From CAYZFD01 sp964477735 (GTDB lineage: Bacteria > Bacteroidota > Bacteroidia > Flavobacteriales > Flavobacteriaceae): a stretch of 49,057 bases of DNA. The stretch is taken from contig CAYZFD010000009.1 in the NCBI GenBank assembly GCA_964477735.1, forward strand, positions 1 to 49,057, read 5' to 3'. A program made the position numbers and the translations under genes. Within the stretch, counting starts at the first letter, position 1; each line of letters begins with the position of its first letter. This document shows positions 33,366 through 41,121 of this stretch, one piece after another. Below the pieces are notes generated by a model. That model was given only the letters and a program-made list of their open reading frames with translations. It searched no databases and was not told the origin of the DNA.

Positions 33366-33377
33366 ATACATTTGTAA
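33366..33377 (+). promoter_or_regulatory. Operator overlapping the XRE gene's -7 box
   Basis: ATACATTTGTAA matches TTACAnnTGTAA at 11 of 12 bases. It contains TACATTTG (33367-33374), an exact TAnnTTTG -7 box, and ends 2 bases before the XRE ATG. This suggests autoregulation. No -33 TTG was found. Confidence 0.55.
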
Positions 33378-33379
33378 AC

Positions 33380-33751
33380 ATGGAAACTTTAGCCCAACGA
33401 ATTCATGAATTATTGAAACATTATGAGCTTTCACCTGCACAATTTGCTGATAAAATTGGTGTGCAACGCTCTTCGATATCGCACATTTTAAGTGGTCGGA
33501 ACAAGCCTAGCCTTGACTTTGTTTACAAAACGCTTGGAGCCTTCCCTACTCTAAACACTCCTTGGCTACTTTTTGGAAACGGAAACATTGAGGGGAGTGA
33601 AACGAATCCATCAGAAAAAATCGACATTTCAGATTCTGCAACAAAAACACCACAAATCAAAAATTCCTCTACATCATTTCCACAAAAAGAGGTTGTAGAG
33701 AAAGTGCTTGTCCTCTATTCTGACGGTCGCTTTCAGGAATTTCATTCCTAA
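33380..33751 (+). CDS. XRE-family helix-turn-helix regulator
   Basis: A 123-aa regulator. Residues 5-60 form a Cro/CI-type HTH: LAQRIHELLKHYELSPAQFA, DKIGVQRSSISHILSGRNKP (recognition helix) and LDFVYKTLGAFP. A polar linker of about 40 residues follows. The short C-terminal segment VVEKVLVLYSDGRFQEF is shared with a common flavobacterial XRE group, as I recall it. Four copies of TTACAnnTGTAA lie in its promoter region. It is not beside any phage or toxin gene, so a housekeeping regulator is more likely than a phage repressor. Its stop is 23 bases before the next ATG. Confidence 0.88.
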   Translation: METLAQRIHELLKHYELSPAQFADKIGVQRSSISHILSGRNKPSLDFVYKTLGAFPTLNTPWLLFGNGNIEGSETNPSEKIDISDSATKTPQIKNSSTSFPQKEVVEKVLVLYSDGRFQEFHS

Positions 33752-33774
33752 TGTTTATTTTTACAAAAAAATCC

Positions 33775-34149
33775 ATGAAATCTTTCGCTCTGTTGTTTTT
33801 AATCTTTTTTGTTTCCTGCTACAATATTCAAAGGGATTGTGCAGCTTTTCGCACAGGTTCTTTCGAATACACAACTGTGATAGCAGGTGACACGCTCGTT
33901 ACACGTTTTGAGCGAAGCGAAAGCAGAGAGATAGATTTTTATCTAGGGAAAGCCGATACTGCCCAAGTTCGTTGGGTTAATGACTGTGAGTGTATTTTAA
34001 AAAAAACGAATCCACAAACCCCTTCTGAGAAAAAAGCCATCCAGATGAAAATCTTAAGTACTACAGAAAACAGCTACACTTTTGAATACCATCTCGTGGG
34101 AGATACAGCCAATAAGCAACGTGGCACTGCCTTTAGGATAAATCAATGA
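33775..34149 (+). CDS. Conserved small lipoprotein
   Basis: A 124-aa lipoprotein from ATG 33775. The signal peptide MKSFALLFLIFFVSC ends in a lipobox (Cys15). The mature part has RTGSFEYTTVIAGDT, TRFERSESREIDFY and ADTAQVRWVNDCECILKK, with paired cysteines. Similar flavobacterial proteins are sometimes labelled DNA topoisomerase IV, which the sequence does not support; the label may come from the neighbouring parC. The in-frame ATG at 33751 overlaps the XRE stop and would add eight residues before the signal peptide, so I prefer 33775. The stop overlaps terC as ATGA. Function unknown. Confidence 0.78.
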   Translation: MKSFALLFLIFFVSCYNIQRDCAAFRTGSFEYTTVIAGDTLVTRFERSESREIDFYLGKADTAQVRWVNDCECILKKTNPQTPSEKKAIQMKILSTTENSYTFEYHLVGDTANKQRGTAFRINQ

Positions 34150-34925
34150 TAGAAGCCCTATTAAATCCAGAAGTGCTTACGGCACTACTTACCCTAACTG
34201 TCCTTGAGATTGTTTTAGGAATTGACAACATTATTTTCATTTCTATTGCTGTTGGGAAGCTGCCTTCACATCAACAAAAAACAGCCACTCGAATTGGTTT
34301 AATCCTTGCCATGTTGTTGCGGATTGTCCTTCTTTTTGGAATTTCCTATTTAGTCGCCATGCAATCCGTTTTATTTCATTTTAATTGGCATTGGTTAAAA
34401 GCAGACATTTCGGGTCAGGCCATAATCTTGTTTGTTGGGGGGTTGTTTTTAATTTATAAAAGCACTAAAGAAATTAACGAAAAAACCGATCAGCCTGGTG
34501 CTCACGAAGCTGCAATCTCTTCAAACAGAAAAAAAAGTCTTCTTCAAGCCGTGCTTCAGATTAGCATTATCAATATTGTTTTTTCATTAGATTCCATACT
34601 GACTGCAGTGGGAATGACCAATGGAGTGCCCTATGCCTTCGCCATCATGGTGGTGGCCATTGTTTTGTCTGTTTTGGTGATGATGCTTTTTGCCAAACCA
34701 GTAGGTGATTTTGTGAACACCCACCCTTCCCTACAAATCTTGGGATTGTCCTTTCTTATTCTAATTGGCTTTATGCTCATAACAGAGTCTGCGCATCTTT
34801 CTCATGCCATTGTTTTTGATCAAGAAATCGGCGCCATTCCTAAAGGATACTTGTATTTTGCAATTTCTTTCTCTTTGTTTGTAGAATTTTTAAACATGAG
34901 AGGGAGAAAAAACAAGGTGCTATAA
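34146..34925 (+). CDS. TerC-family integral membrane protein
   Basis: A 259-aa membrane protein with about seven helices. The TerC signature is clear: LTVLEIVLGIDNIIFISIAVGKLP near the start with acidic residues inside the first helices, and IVFSLDSILTAVGMT in the second repeat. Family members are linked to metal ion (notably manganese) export or to tellurium resistance. The cytoplasmic loop between the repeats (KSTKEINEKTDQPGAHEA) is charged. Translation is coupled to the lipoprotein gene (ATGA). Only 7 bases separate its stop from the convergent parC stop, and no terminator is visible. No other tellurium genes are present, so metal homeostasis is the safer guess. Confidence 0.9.
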   Translation: MIEALLNPEVLTALLTLTVLEIVLGIDNIIFISIAVGKLPSHQQKTATRIGLILAMLLRIVLLFGISYLVAMQSVLFHFNWHWLKADISGQAIILFVGGLFLIYKSTKEINEKTDQPGAHEAAISSNRKKSLLQAVLQISIINIVFSLDSILTAVGMTNGVPYAFAIMVVAIVLSVLVMMLFAKPVGDFVNTHPSLQILGLSFLILIGFMLITESAHLSHAIVFDQEIGAIPKGYLYFAISFSLFVEFLNMRGRKNKVL

Positions 34926-34932
34926 CCCACTA

Positions 34933-37590
34933 CTACAGTTCTAATTTTATTTGCGTGTCACCACTCGCATCTTTTTTAATGGGGGCCTCTATATTTTGAG
35001 AAGCATCTTTTTCTGAGGTTGTTTCATTAACATCATCAGTCTCTGTAATTACTTCCATTTCATGAGTCGGTGTTGGAGCTGGAGGCACGTAGGGTATTGG
35101 CGCTAGCAAGTTGATTTGTTTAACTTTATGAGTTGTAAGTTGATTTCCAAGCGCTTTAATTCCTTTAACAGAAATAAATTCTTCAAGAGCTAAGGTTTCA
35201 TTAGGCCTTTGATCCTTGTTGCGTTCTTTACCAAAAACGAGCTCAACCACGGGCTTCCAGTCCGTTGCTACCAATTCTAAACGAGCTTTGGGGTGGTCTT
35301 TAATAAACAACTCTTCTTTGTTTTCGTTCTCTATTAAAAACCGCTTCACAAAATATCGATCCTTTTCTCCATCGAAATAAATGGCCGAAATAGGCTTCTT
35401 AGGCTCCCATCGTTCTAGCAATATCATGTCTTCAGGGAAGTGCATTGTTAGGTCAGGGGTTGCGGTTTTTAATAGTCCATTTTGTTGAACAATCAACAGC
35501 TTATCTTCTCCTCTAAAGGCACCCACAAGCTCACCACGACCATCGACATTGAGGCGCTGAACGGCATCGTCAAACCAAATTTTTCTAGGTTTTAATGTAG
35601 AAACTCCAGCCTCTTTGAGTTCAATGCGCTTCACAGGATATTTAGTGACAATATTCCCTTTCACAGCCCTTCCTTTTATATCTAGATCTGTGAAATCCAA
35701 TTCCCATTTCAATTTTTTAATTGAACCTGACTGACGTAACATCACTGTTACGATTTCAGCTTCACCATTGGGGTTGGCAGAAAAGTAAAGTATTTTAGAC
35801 CCAGGTTTACCCTGAGTGAGGTCATAGTCCCTGCCCCGAGTGATGCTGGTTACAGCAAAGCGTTTCATGAAGGAAGTGCCACTTTTCCCATCTCGATAAA
35901 TCATGTTGTAGATGGTGCGTTTGTCGTTCTTTTTGAAAACCGCAACATGAACAATGTTTTTTCCAACAAAAACCTTTGTATCCACTTTTGCAACGGTCAT
36001 GTGACCTTCTTCGGTAAACACAATAATGTCGTCAATATCTGAACAGTCGGTCACATATTCGTCTTTTCGAAGTGATGTTCCAATGAAACCTTCTGCTCTA
36101 TTCACGTAGAGTTTGGTGTTTCGAATCACTACTTTTTTGGCGTCAACATCATCAAAAATGCGAATTTCGGTTTTTCGACTTCTTTCCGCACCATAATCTT
36201 TTTTTAGTTTTTCAAAATAGGCAATCGCAAATTCAATTAAGTGGTTTAGATGGTGTTTAGTTTGGGCAATATCTCCTTCTAAAGCTTCTATTTTTTGTTG
36301 TGCCTTATCGATGTCGAAACGAGAAATTCTTTTAATTCGAATTTCGGTTAGTCTGGCGATGTCTTCGTCGTTCACCTCGCGTTTTAAAATAGAAACGAAA
36401 GGCTGTAGGCCTTTTCTAATGGCAGCTATTACGCCTTCCCAGCTTTCTTCTTCTTCTATGTCGCGGTATATTCTGTTTTCAATAAAAATTCTTTCGAGCG
36501 AGGCAAAATGCCATTGTTCTTCCAGTTCGTTGAGTTGCACTTCTAATTCCTGACGCAACAAGTCAACAGTGTGATCTGTTGAGCGGCGCAACATTTCCGA
36601 CACACCAATAAATAAAGGCTTGTTGTCTTCAATGATGCATCCCAATGGAGAAATTGAAGTTTCGCATGCCGTGAAAGCATAAAGCGCATCAATGGTCTTG
36701 TCGGGGGAGATTCCAGCAGGTAAATGGATGAGGATTTCCACCTCTGCTGCTGTGTTGTCTTCGATTTTTTTAATTTTAATTTTCCCTTTTTCATTGGCCT
36801 TAAGAATGGAATCAATGAGGCTGCTAGTGTCTGTTGAAAAAGGGATTTGTGTGATTACGAGTGTATTTTTGTCATATTGACTGATTTTGGCTCGCAATCG
36901 AATTTTACCCCCTCGAACGCCATCGTTATAACCATCAACGTCCATGATGCCAGCAGTGGGAAAATCTGGAAATAAGGTAAATCTTTTTCCTTTTAGATGA
37001 CTAATAGAGGCGTCGATGAGTTCATTAAAATTATGCGGAAGGATCTTGGTTGAGAGCCCAACCGCAATTCCTTCAGCTCCTTGAGCCAAAAGCAAAGGAA
37101 ATTTTATTGGCAAGTTTACGGGCTCGTTTTTTCTTCCGTCATAAGACATTTGCCACTCCGTAACTTTTGGGCTAAAGACTACTTCTAATGCAAACTTCGA
37201 CAACCTAGCCTCGATATACCTTGCTGCTGCTGCACGATCACCAGTGAGAATATTTCCCCAGTTTCCTTGCATATCGATCAACAAGTCTTTTTGACCAATT
37301 TGCACCATGGCGTCGGAAATACTTGCATCACCGTGGGGGTGATATTGCATTGTGTGGCCTACAATGTTGGCTACTTTGTTATAGCGACCATCGTCTAACT
37401 CTTTCATGGCGTGCAAAATGCGACGTTGCACGGGCTTTAAACCATCTTCAATGGCTGGCACGGCACGCTCCAAAATGACATAGGAAGCGTAATCTAAAAA
37501 CCAGTCCTTATACATCCCTGAAATTTTCACAGAAGTTTCCTGCGAAATTTCTTCTTGTGGTATATCTTGATGAGGATCTATGGGTTCCAT
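34933..37590 (-). CDS. parC: DNA topoisomerase IV subunit A
   Basis: Type IIA topoisomerase subunit of 885 aa that cuts and rejoins DNA. The catalytic tyrosine is Y125 in AAARYIEARL. EDGLKPVQRRILHAMKEL and HTMQYHPHGDASISDAMVQ form the DNA gate. At the quinolone-determining position, where E. coli GyrA has Ser83, this protein has Ala89 (GDASISD), while the acidic residue D93 is kept. The coiled coil lies at about 340-470 and a beta-pinwheel-like C-terminal domain at about 500-830; the tail is acidic and Thr-rich. It follows parE on the same strand after 74 bases, which favours ParC over GyrA. Confidence 0.9.
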   Translation of the reverse strand: MEPIDPHQDIPQEEISQETSVKISGMYKDWFLDYASYVILERAVPAIEDGLKPVQRRILHAMKELDDGRYNKVANIVGHTMQYHPHGDASISDAMVQIGQKDLLIDMQGNWGNILTGDRAAAARYIEARLSKFALEVVFSPKVTEWQMSYDGRKNEPVNLPIKFPLLLAQGAEGIAVGLSTKILPHNFNELIDASISHLKGKRFTLFPDFPTAGIMDVDGYNDGVRGGKIRLRAKISQYDKNTLVITQIPFSTDTSSLIDSILKANEKGKIKIKKIEDNTAAEVEILIHLPAGISPDKTIDALYAFTACETSISPLGCIIEDNKPLFIGVSEMLRRSTDHTVDLLRQELEVQLNELEEQWHFASLERIFIENRIYRDIEEEESWEGVIAAIRKGLQPFVSILKREVNDEDIARLTEIRIKRISRFDIDKAQQKIEALEGDIAQTKHHLNHLIEFAIAYFEKLKKDYGAERSRKTEIRIFDDVDAKKVVIRNTKLYVNRAEGFIGTSLRKDEYVTDCSDIDDIIVFTEEGHMTVAKVDTKVFVGKNIVHVAVFKKNDKRTIYNMIYRDGKSGTSFMKRFAVTSITRGRDYDLTQGKPGSKILYFSANPNGEAEIVTVMLRQSGSIKKLKWELDFTDLDIKGRAVKGNIVTKYPVKRIELKEAGVSTLKPRKIWFDDAVQRLNVDGRGELVGAFRGEDKLLIVQQNGLLKTATPDLTMHFPEDMILLERWEPKKPISAIYFDGEKDRYFVKRFLIENENKEELFIKDHPKARLELVATDWKPVVELVFGKERNKDQRPNETLALEEFISVKGIKALGNQLTTHKVKQINLLAPIPYVPPAPTPTHEMEVITETDDVNETTSEKDASQNIEAPIKKDASGDTQIKLEL

Positions 37591-37664
37591 GTGGTTCTGT
37601 TAATAGAGAGGCTACAGCTTAAGGTCTAAAAAAGTTGATTTCGATAAAACATAAAAATTCACCA

Positions 37665-39518
37665 TCATTCGGTAACCAAATCTAATTCTACTTTAAGGTT
37701 TTCAATGATAAATTCTTGCCTTGTTGGGGTGTTTTTGCCCATGTAGAACGACAAGAGGTCTTCGATAGATTGAGATTTATCGAGCATCACAGGGTCTAGT
37801 CTTATGTCTTCACCAATAAAATGTTTGAATTCGTCTGGCGAAATTTCTCCCAAACCTTTAAATCGTGTGATCTCGGGTTTTGCGCCCAAGGCAGCCATAG
37901 CTTCTTGTTTCTCTTCTTCGGAATAACAATAAATTGTTTTCTTTTTATTGCGGACCCTAAACAAGGGTGTTTGCAAGATATATAAATGTCCTTCTTTAAT
38001 AAGTTCGGGGAAAAACTGCAAAAAGAAAGTGATGAGCAACAACCGAATGTGCATGCCGTCTACATCAGCGTCGGTTGCGATCACGATGTTGTTGTAGCGC
38101 AAATCTTCAATACTTTCTTCTATATTAAGTGCCGCTTGCAATAGGTTAAACTCTTCGTTTTCATAAACAATTTTCTTGCTCATCCCGTAGGAGTTGAGCG
38201 GTTTTCCACGAAGCGAAAAAACGGCTTGGGTGTTTACATCTCTTGATTTGGTAATTGAACCACTGGCAGAATCCCCTTCTGTTATGAAAAGGGTTGATTC
38301 AAGCCTTCTTTCCATCTTCACATCATCTAAATGAACACGGCAATCTCTTAATTTTTTGTTGTGTAAACTGGCTTTTTTAGCCCGTTCTTTGGCCAATTTA
38401 CGAATTCCGGAAAGCTCTTTCCGTTCTCTCTCGGATTGCATAATCTTGCGCTGAATTCTTTCAGCAACTTCACTGTTTTTGTGAAGAAAATTATCGAGTT
38501 GAGTGCCTAAAAAATCATGAATATAGGTGCGAACTGTGGGCAAGTCACCACCCATATCGGTTGAACCAAGTTTGGTTTTGGTTTGGGACTCAAAAACAGG
38601 CTCCATAACCTTGATGCTGATGGCGGCTATAATAGATTTTCGAATGTCGGAAGGATCATACTGCTTGCCATAAAAATCTCTTATGGTTTTAACAACTGCC
38701 TCACGAAAGGCAACTTGATGGGTGCCCCCTTGGGTTGTGTGCTGGCCATTGACGAAAGAGTGATATTCTTCACTATATTGTGTTTTGCTGTGGGAAATGG
38801 CCACTTCAATGTCTTCGCCCTTAAGATGAATAACAGGATATAAAAAATCGTCTGTATTGTTGTTGTCTTCCAACAAATCTTTTAACCCGTTTTCTGAAAA
38901 ATATTTTTCACCATTAAAAACTATTGTCAATCCAGGATTTAAGTAAACGTAGTTTTTAATCATTCTAACTACGTATTCCCCTCTAAATTTGTAGTTTTTA
39001 AAAATGGTTGCGTCTGGCACAAATGAAACCTTGGTTCCTCTACGTCGGCTTGAGGTTTCGAGAGGGTTATCTTCAACAAGGGTTCCTTGTTCAAAAATGG
39101 CCAATTTAGAGGAGCCATCTCGGGTAGATTGCACTACAAACCGTTCTGATAAAGCGTTTACGGCCTTAGTTCCCACACCATTTAAACCAACAGACTTTTT
39201 GAAAGCACGGGTGTCGTATTTGCCACCAGTGTTCATTTTTGAAACCACATCGACTACTTTGCCAAGTGGAATCCCACGGCCATAATCTCGAACAACAACC
39301 TCCTTGTCTTTGATAGTGATGTCAATGGTTTTTCCAGCACCCATTACAAACTCATCAATACAGTTGTCGAGCACTTCTTTAAGTAGGATATAAATACCGT
39401 CGTCGGCTGAGGAACCATCCCCCAGCTTTCCGATATACATACCAGGTCGCATTCGAATGTGTTCTTTCCAATCGAGCGAGCGAATATTATCTTCGGTATA
39501 TTGTGTCTGCTGGGACAT
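37665..39518 (-). CDS. parE: DNA topoisomerase IV subunit B
   Basis: ATPase subunit of topoisomerase IV, 617 aa. GHKL motifs: LKEVLDNCIDEFVMGAG (Mg Asn/Glu), VVRDYGRGIPLG and GLNGVGTKAVNALSE. TOPRIM motifs: FITEGDSASGSITKSRD, RGKPLNSYG and ATDADVDGMHIRLLLITFFLQF. The C-terminal RFKGLGEISPDEFK is present. At about 617 aa it lacks the insert that makes some GyrB proteins longer, in line with ParE. Its partner parC lies downstream. The upstream interval 39519-39584 shows no exact -7 box. Confidence 0.93.
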   Translation of the reverse strand: MSQQTQYTEDNIRSLDWKEHIRMRPGMYIGKLGDGSSADDGIYILLKEVLDNCIDEFVMGAGKTIDITIKDKEVVVRDYGRGIPLGKVVDVVSKMNTGGKYDTRAFKKSVGLNGVGTKAVNALSERFVVQSTRDGSSKLAIFEQGTLVEDNPLETSSRRRGTKVSFVPDATIFKNYKFRGEYVVRMIKNYVYLNPGLTIVFNGEKYFSENGLKDLLEDNNNTDDFLYPVIHLKGEDIEVAISHSKTQYSEEYHSFVNGQHTTQGGTHQVAFREAVVKTIRDFYGKQYDPSDIRKSIIAAISIKVMEPVFESQTKTKLGSTDMGGDLPTVRTYIHDFLGTQLDNFLHKNSEVAERIQRKIMQSERERKELSGIRKLAKERAKKASLHNKKLRDCRVHLDDVKMERRLESTLFITEGDSASGSITKSRDVNTQAVFSLRGKPLNSYGMSKKIVYENEEFNLLQAALNIEESIEDLRYNNIVIATDADVDGMHIRLLLITFFLQFFPELIKEGHLYILQTPLFRVRNKKKTIYCYSEEEKQEAMAALGAKPEITRFKGLGEISPDEFKHFIGEDIRLDPVMLDKSQSIEDLLSFYMGKNTPTRQEFIIENLKVELDLVTE

Positions 39519-39584
39519 AAACTATGTAATGGTGCTAATATACCAATTTGGCTGTGGGTTTAGAGAAGAGACAGTCGAAAATAA

Positions 39585-39611
39585 TTAACAATGAAAAGCT
39601 TCAATTGTTAA
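39585..39611 (-). terminator. Weak terminator after the Rrf2 gene
   Basis: TTAACAAT (39585-39592) and ATTGTTAA (39604-39611) form an 8-bp AT-rich stem, extended by GAA/TTC with one bulge, 8 bases after the rrf2 stop. On the minus strand it is followed by TTATTTT. The weak stem makes this tentative. Confidence 0.35.
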
Positions 39612-39618
39612 AAAAAAC

Positions 39619-40038
39619 TTAGGGCTTTTTTTGAATGAGTGTTTCGAGCGTTGTGGCATTTAAAATTTCTAATGTGCGGTCTCTGACCTGTTCAAATACT
39701 CCTTTAATCCTGCAGGTTTCTTCTTGACATTCGTCGCAAGAAGCATAATAATTTAATGAAACACAAGGAAGCATGGCGATGGGACCATCCATAATCCGCA
39801 TGATTTCTGTCATGGATATCTCAGCAGGCTTTCTTAAAAGTGTGTATCCCCCCTCTTTTCCACGTTTGCTGTTTAAAATTCTATTGTTTCGAAGCTCCCT
39901 TAAAATGGTTTCCAAAAATTTTTTTGGAATTTGCTCCGCAGCAGCAATCTCTGAACTCACCACACCTCCTTCTCTATGCTGACAACTCGAAATATATGTC
40001 AAAGCTCTAATGGCATACTTACACTTATTGGAAATCAT
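39619..40038 (-). CDS. Rrf2-family transcriptional regulator
   Basis: A 139-aa winged-helix regulator (MISNKCKYAIRALTYISS...AAAEQIPKKFLETILRELR, then the wing SKRGKEGGYTLLRKP). The cluster loop holds four cysteines, C92, C101, C104 and C109 (spacing 8, 2, 4). IscR has three in this region, so an Fe-S cluster is plausible but its ligand set is unclear; CymR-type members act without one. It is divergent from the sulfate assimilation operon, with an inverted repeat between them. A regulator of sulfur or cysteine genes is the natural inference. A -7 box (40054-40061) precedes it with a short 5' UTR. Confidence 0.88.
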   Translation of the reverse strand: MISNKCKYAIRALTYISSCQHREGGVVSSEIAAAEQIPKKFLETILRELRNNRILNSKRGKEGGYTLLRKPAEISMTEIMRIMDGPIAMLPCVSLNYYASCDECQEETCRIKGVFEQVRDRTLEILNATTLETLIQKKP

Positions 40039-40053
40039 TGTTATATTTTATTT

Positions 40054-40061
40054 CAAATGTA
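40054..40061 (-). promoter_or_regulatory. -7 box of the Rrf2 gene
   Basis: On the minus strand TACATTTG, an exact TAnnTTTG match, ends 15 bases before the rrf2 ATG. The expected -33 position (about 40081-40085) carries no TTG and falls in the left arm of the inverted repeat. Confidence 0.5.
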
Positions 40062-40080
40062 AATATTTTTTTAATTTCCT

Positions 40081-40107
40081 TAATTCCTATCAATATTATA
40101 GGAATTA
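40081..40107. promoter_or_regulatory. Inverted repeat, likely Rrf2 operator
   Basis: TAATTCCTAT, 7 bases, ATAGGAATTA: a perfect 10-bp inverted repeat lying between the divergent rrf2 and cys operon starts. The CC...GG arrangement resembles operators of Rrf2 regulators such as IscR type 2 sites. The left arm lies at the -33 region of rrf2 and the right arm at the -33 region of the cys operon. Confidence 0.7.
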
Positions 40108-40120
40108 TAGAATTAATTTA

Positions 40121-40128
40121 TATATTTG
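40121..40128 (+). promoter_or_regulatory. -7 box of the sulfate assimilation operon
   Basis: TATATTTG, an exact TAnnTTTG match, ends 18 bases before the ATG at 40147. No TTG stands at the -33 distance. It overlaps the perfect palindrome TTTGCCGGCAAA (40125-40136). Confidence 0.55.
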
Positions 40129-40146
40129 CCGGCAAATCACAAGACA

Positions 40147-40410
40147 ATGATTGTTGAACAACTCCTCAAGATTCCCATAAAAGAGAAAAAAATAAGCTTC
40201 CAAAGAGATCGTTTCTCAAGAAGCTTATTAAAATCAATAAGCTGGAGAATTGTAGGAACACTAGACACAATTATTATTTCCTATTTCATCACGGGCCAAT
40301 GGGATTTTGCCCTCACGATTGGTGCTGTTGAATGGGTGACAAAAATGATATTGTATGTAGTACATGAGCGTTTGTGGGATCGAATTCAATGGGGAAAAAA
40401 AGAATCATGA
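40147..40410 (+). CDS. DUF2061 membrane protein of the sulfur operon
   Basis: An 87-aa protein from ATG 40147 with a basic N-terminus and the DUF2061 core: SLLKSISWRIVGTLDTIIISYFITG, then ALTIGAVEWVTKMILYVVHERLWDRI. Two membrane helices are likely (about 31-47 and 54-72). I recall DUF2061 genes beside cys genes in several phyla, sometimes fused to APS kinase, which suggests a role in sulfur assimilation, but none is proven to my knowledge. It leads the operon and its stop overlaps the cysH start (ATGA). The upstream TTG 40126 lies inside the promoter and was rejected. Confidence 0.83.
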   Translation: MIVEQLLKIPIKEKKISFQRDRFSRSLLKSISWRIVGTLDTIIISYFITGQWDFALTIGAVEWVTKMILYVVHERLWDRIQWGKKES

Positions 40411-41117
40411 ACCAAAAATTAACAAGTTTAAACGAACAGCTGAAAGATCTGAATCTTAAACAAGCCTTCGAGTTAATACAACACAACTTTGAAGGTCAAT
40501 GGGTGTTTTCAACTTCGTTTGGGCAAGAAGATCAAGTCCTCACCCATCATATATTACAGGAAAAAATTCCTGTACAAATGTTCACTATCGACACAGGGAG
40601 ATTGTTTTCAGAAACCTACGAAGTTCATGCCCGAACACTTTCAAAATATCACTTTAAAATCAAAACATTTTTTCCTAAAAACACTAGTGTTGAAAGCATT
40701 GTCAACAACAAAGGTCCACTTAGTTTTTACAATTCAGTTGAAGACAGAAAAGAATGTTGCTATATTCGAAAAATTGAACCTCTAAAGCGAGCGCTCTCAA
40801 AAGCCGATGTCTGGGTCACAGGACTCAGAGCTAAACAAAGCCTCCATCGATCAAAGATGTCGTTTTTGCAATGGGATACACAATTTGAAGTGTTAAAGTT
40901 TAATCCTTTACTTCTTTGGAAAACTTCAGAAATTGAAACCTATCTAGACCAACATGAAGTGCCCCAAAACAGCCTTCACAAAAAAGGATACCCAAGCATT
41001 GGATGTGCACCTTGCACTCGTGCCATAAGCCCAGACGAAGATCCTCGTGCAGGCCGATGGTGGTGGGAAAATAGTCATAAAGAATGTGGTTTACACGCCA
41101 CTCAAAAAAATTTATAA
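40407..41117 (+). CDS. cysH: APS reductase (adenylyl-sulfate reductase, assimilatory)
   Basis: A 236-aa PAPS/APS reductase-family protein. It holds two cysteine pairs, C117-C118 (KECCYIRK) and C200-x2-C203 (GCAPCTR), which bind a 4Fe-4S cluster in APS reductases and are missing from the E. coli PAPS enzyme. The catalytic Cys is C227 in HKECGLH. FSTSFGQEDQVLTH is the PP-loop-like nucleotide site. It should therefore reduce APS directly with thioredoxin, in line with the lack of an APS kinase gene in the operon. ATG 40407 is coupled to the DUF2061 stop; the eleven upstream in-frame residues come from that gene. Confidence 0.92.
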   Translation: MNQKLTSLNEQLKDLNLKQAFELIQHNFEGQWVFSTSFGQEDQVLTHHILQEKIPVQMFTIDTGRLFSETYEVHARTLSKYHFKIKTFFPKNTSVESIVNNKGPLSFYNSVEDRKECCYIRKIEPLKRALSKADVWVTGLRAKQSLHRSKMSFLQWDTQFEVLKFNPLLLWKTSEIETYLDQHEVPQNSLHKKGYPSIGCAPCTRAISPDEDPRAGRWWWENSHKECGLHATQKNL

Positions 41118-41121
41118 ATCC

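Noticed and set aside
33775..34149. A topoisomerase-related name for the small lipoprotein
   Set aside because: It has a lipobox signal peptide and no topoisomerase motif; such labels probably come from the parC neighbourhood.
36543..36815. Open frame within parC in another frame (and similar frames across the window)
   Set aside because: Lies wholly inside a well-conserved gene in another frame, without a recognisable protein family or its own start signals.
40051..40062. Fifth copy of the XRE palindrome before rrf2 (TTTCAAATGTAA)
   Set aside because: The match is explained by the -7 box TACATTTG on the minus strand and lacks one palindromic arm base; it is not near the XRE gene.
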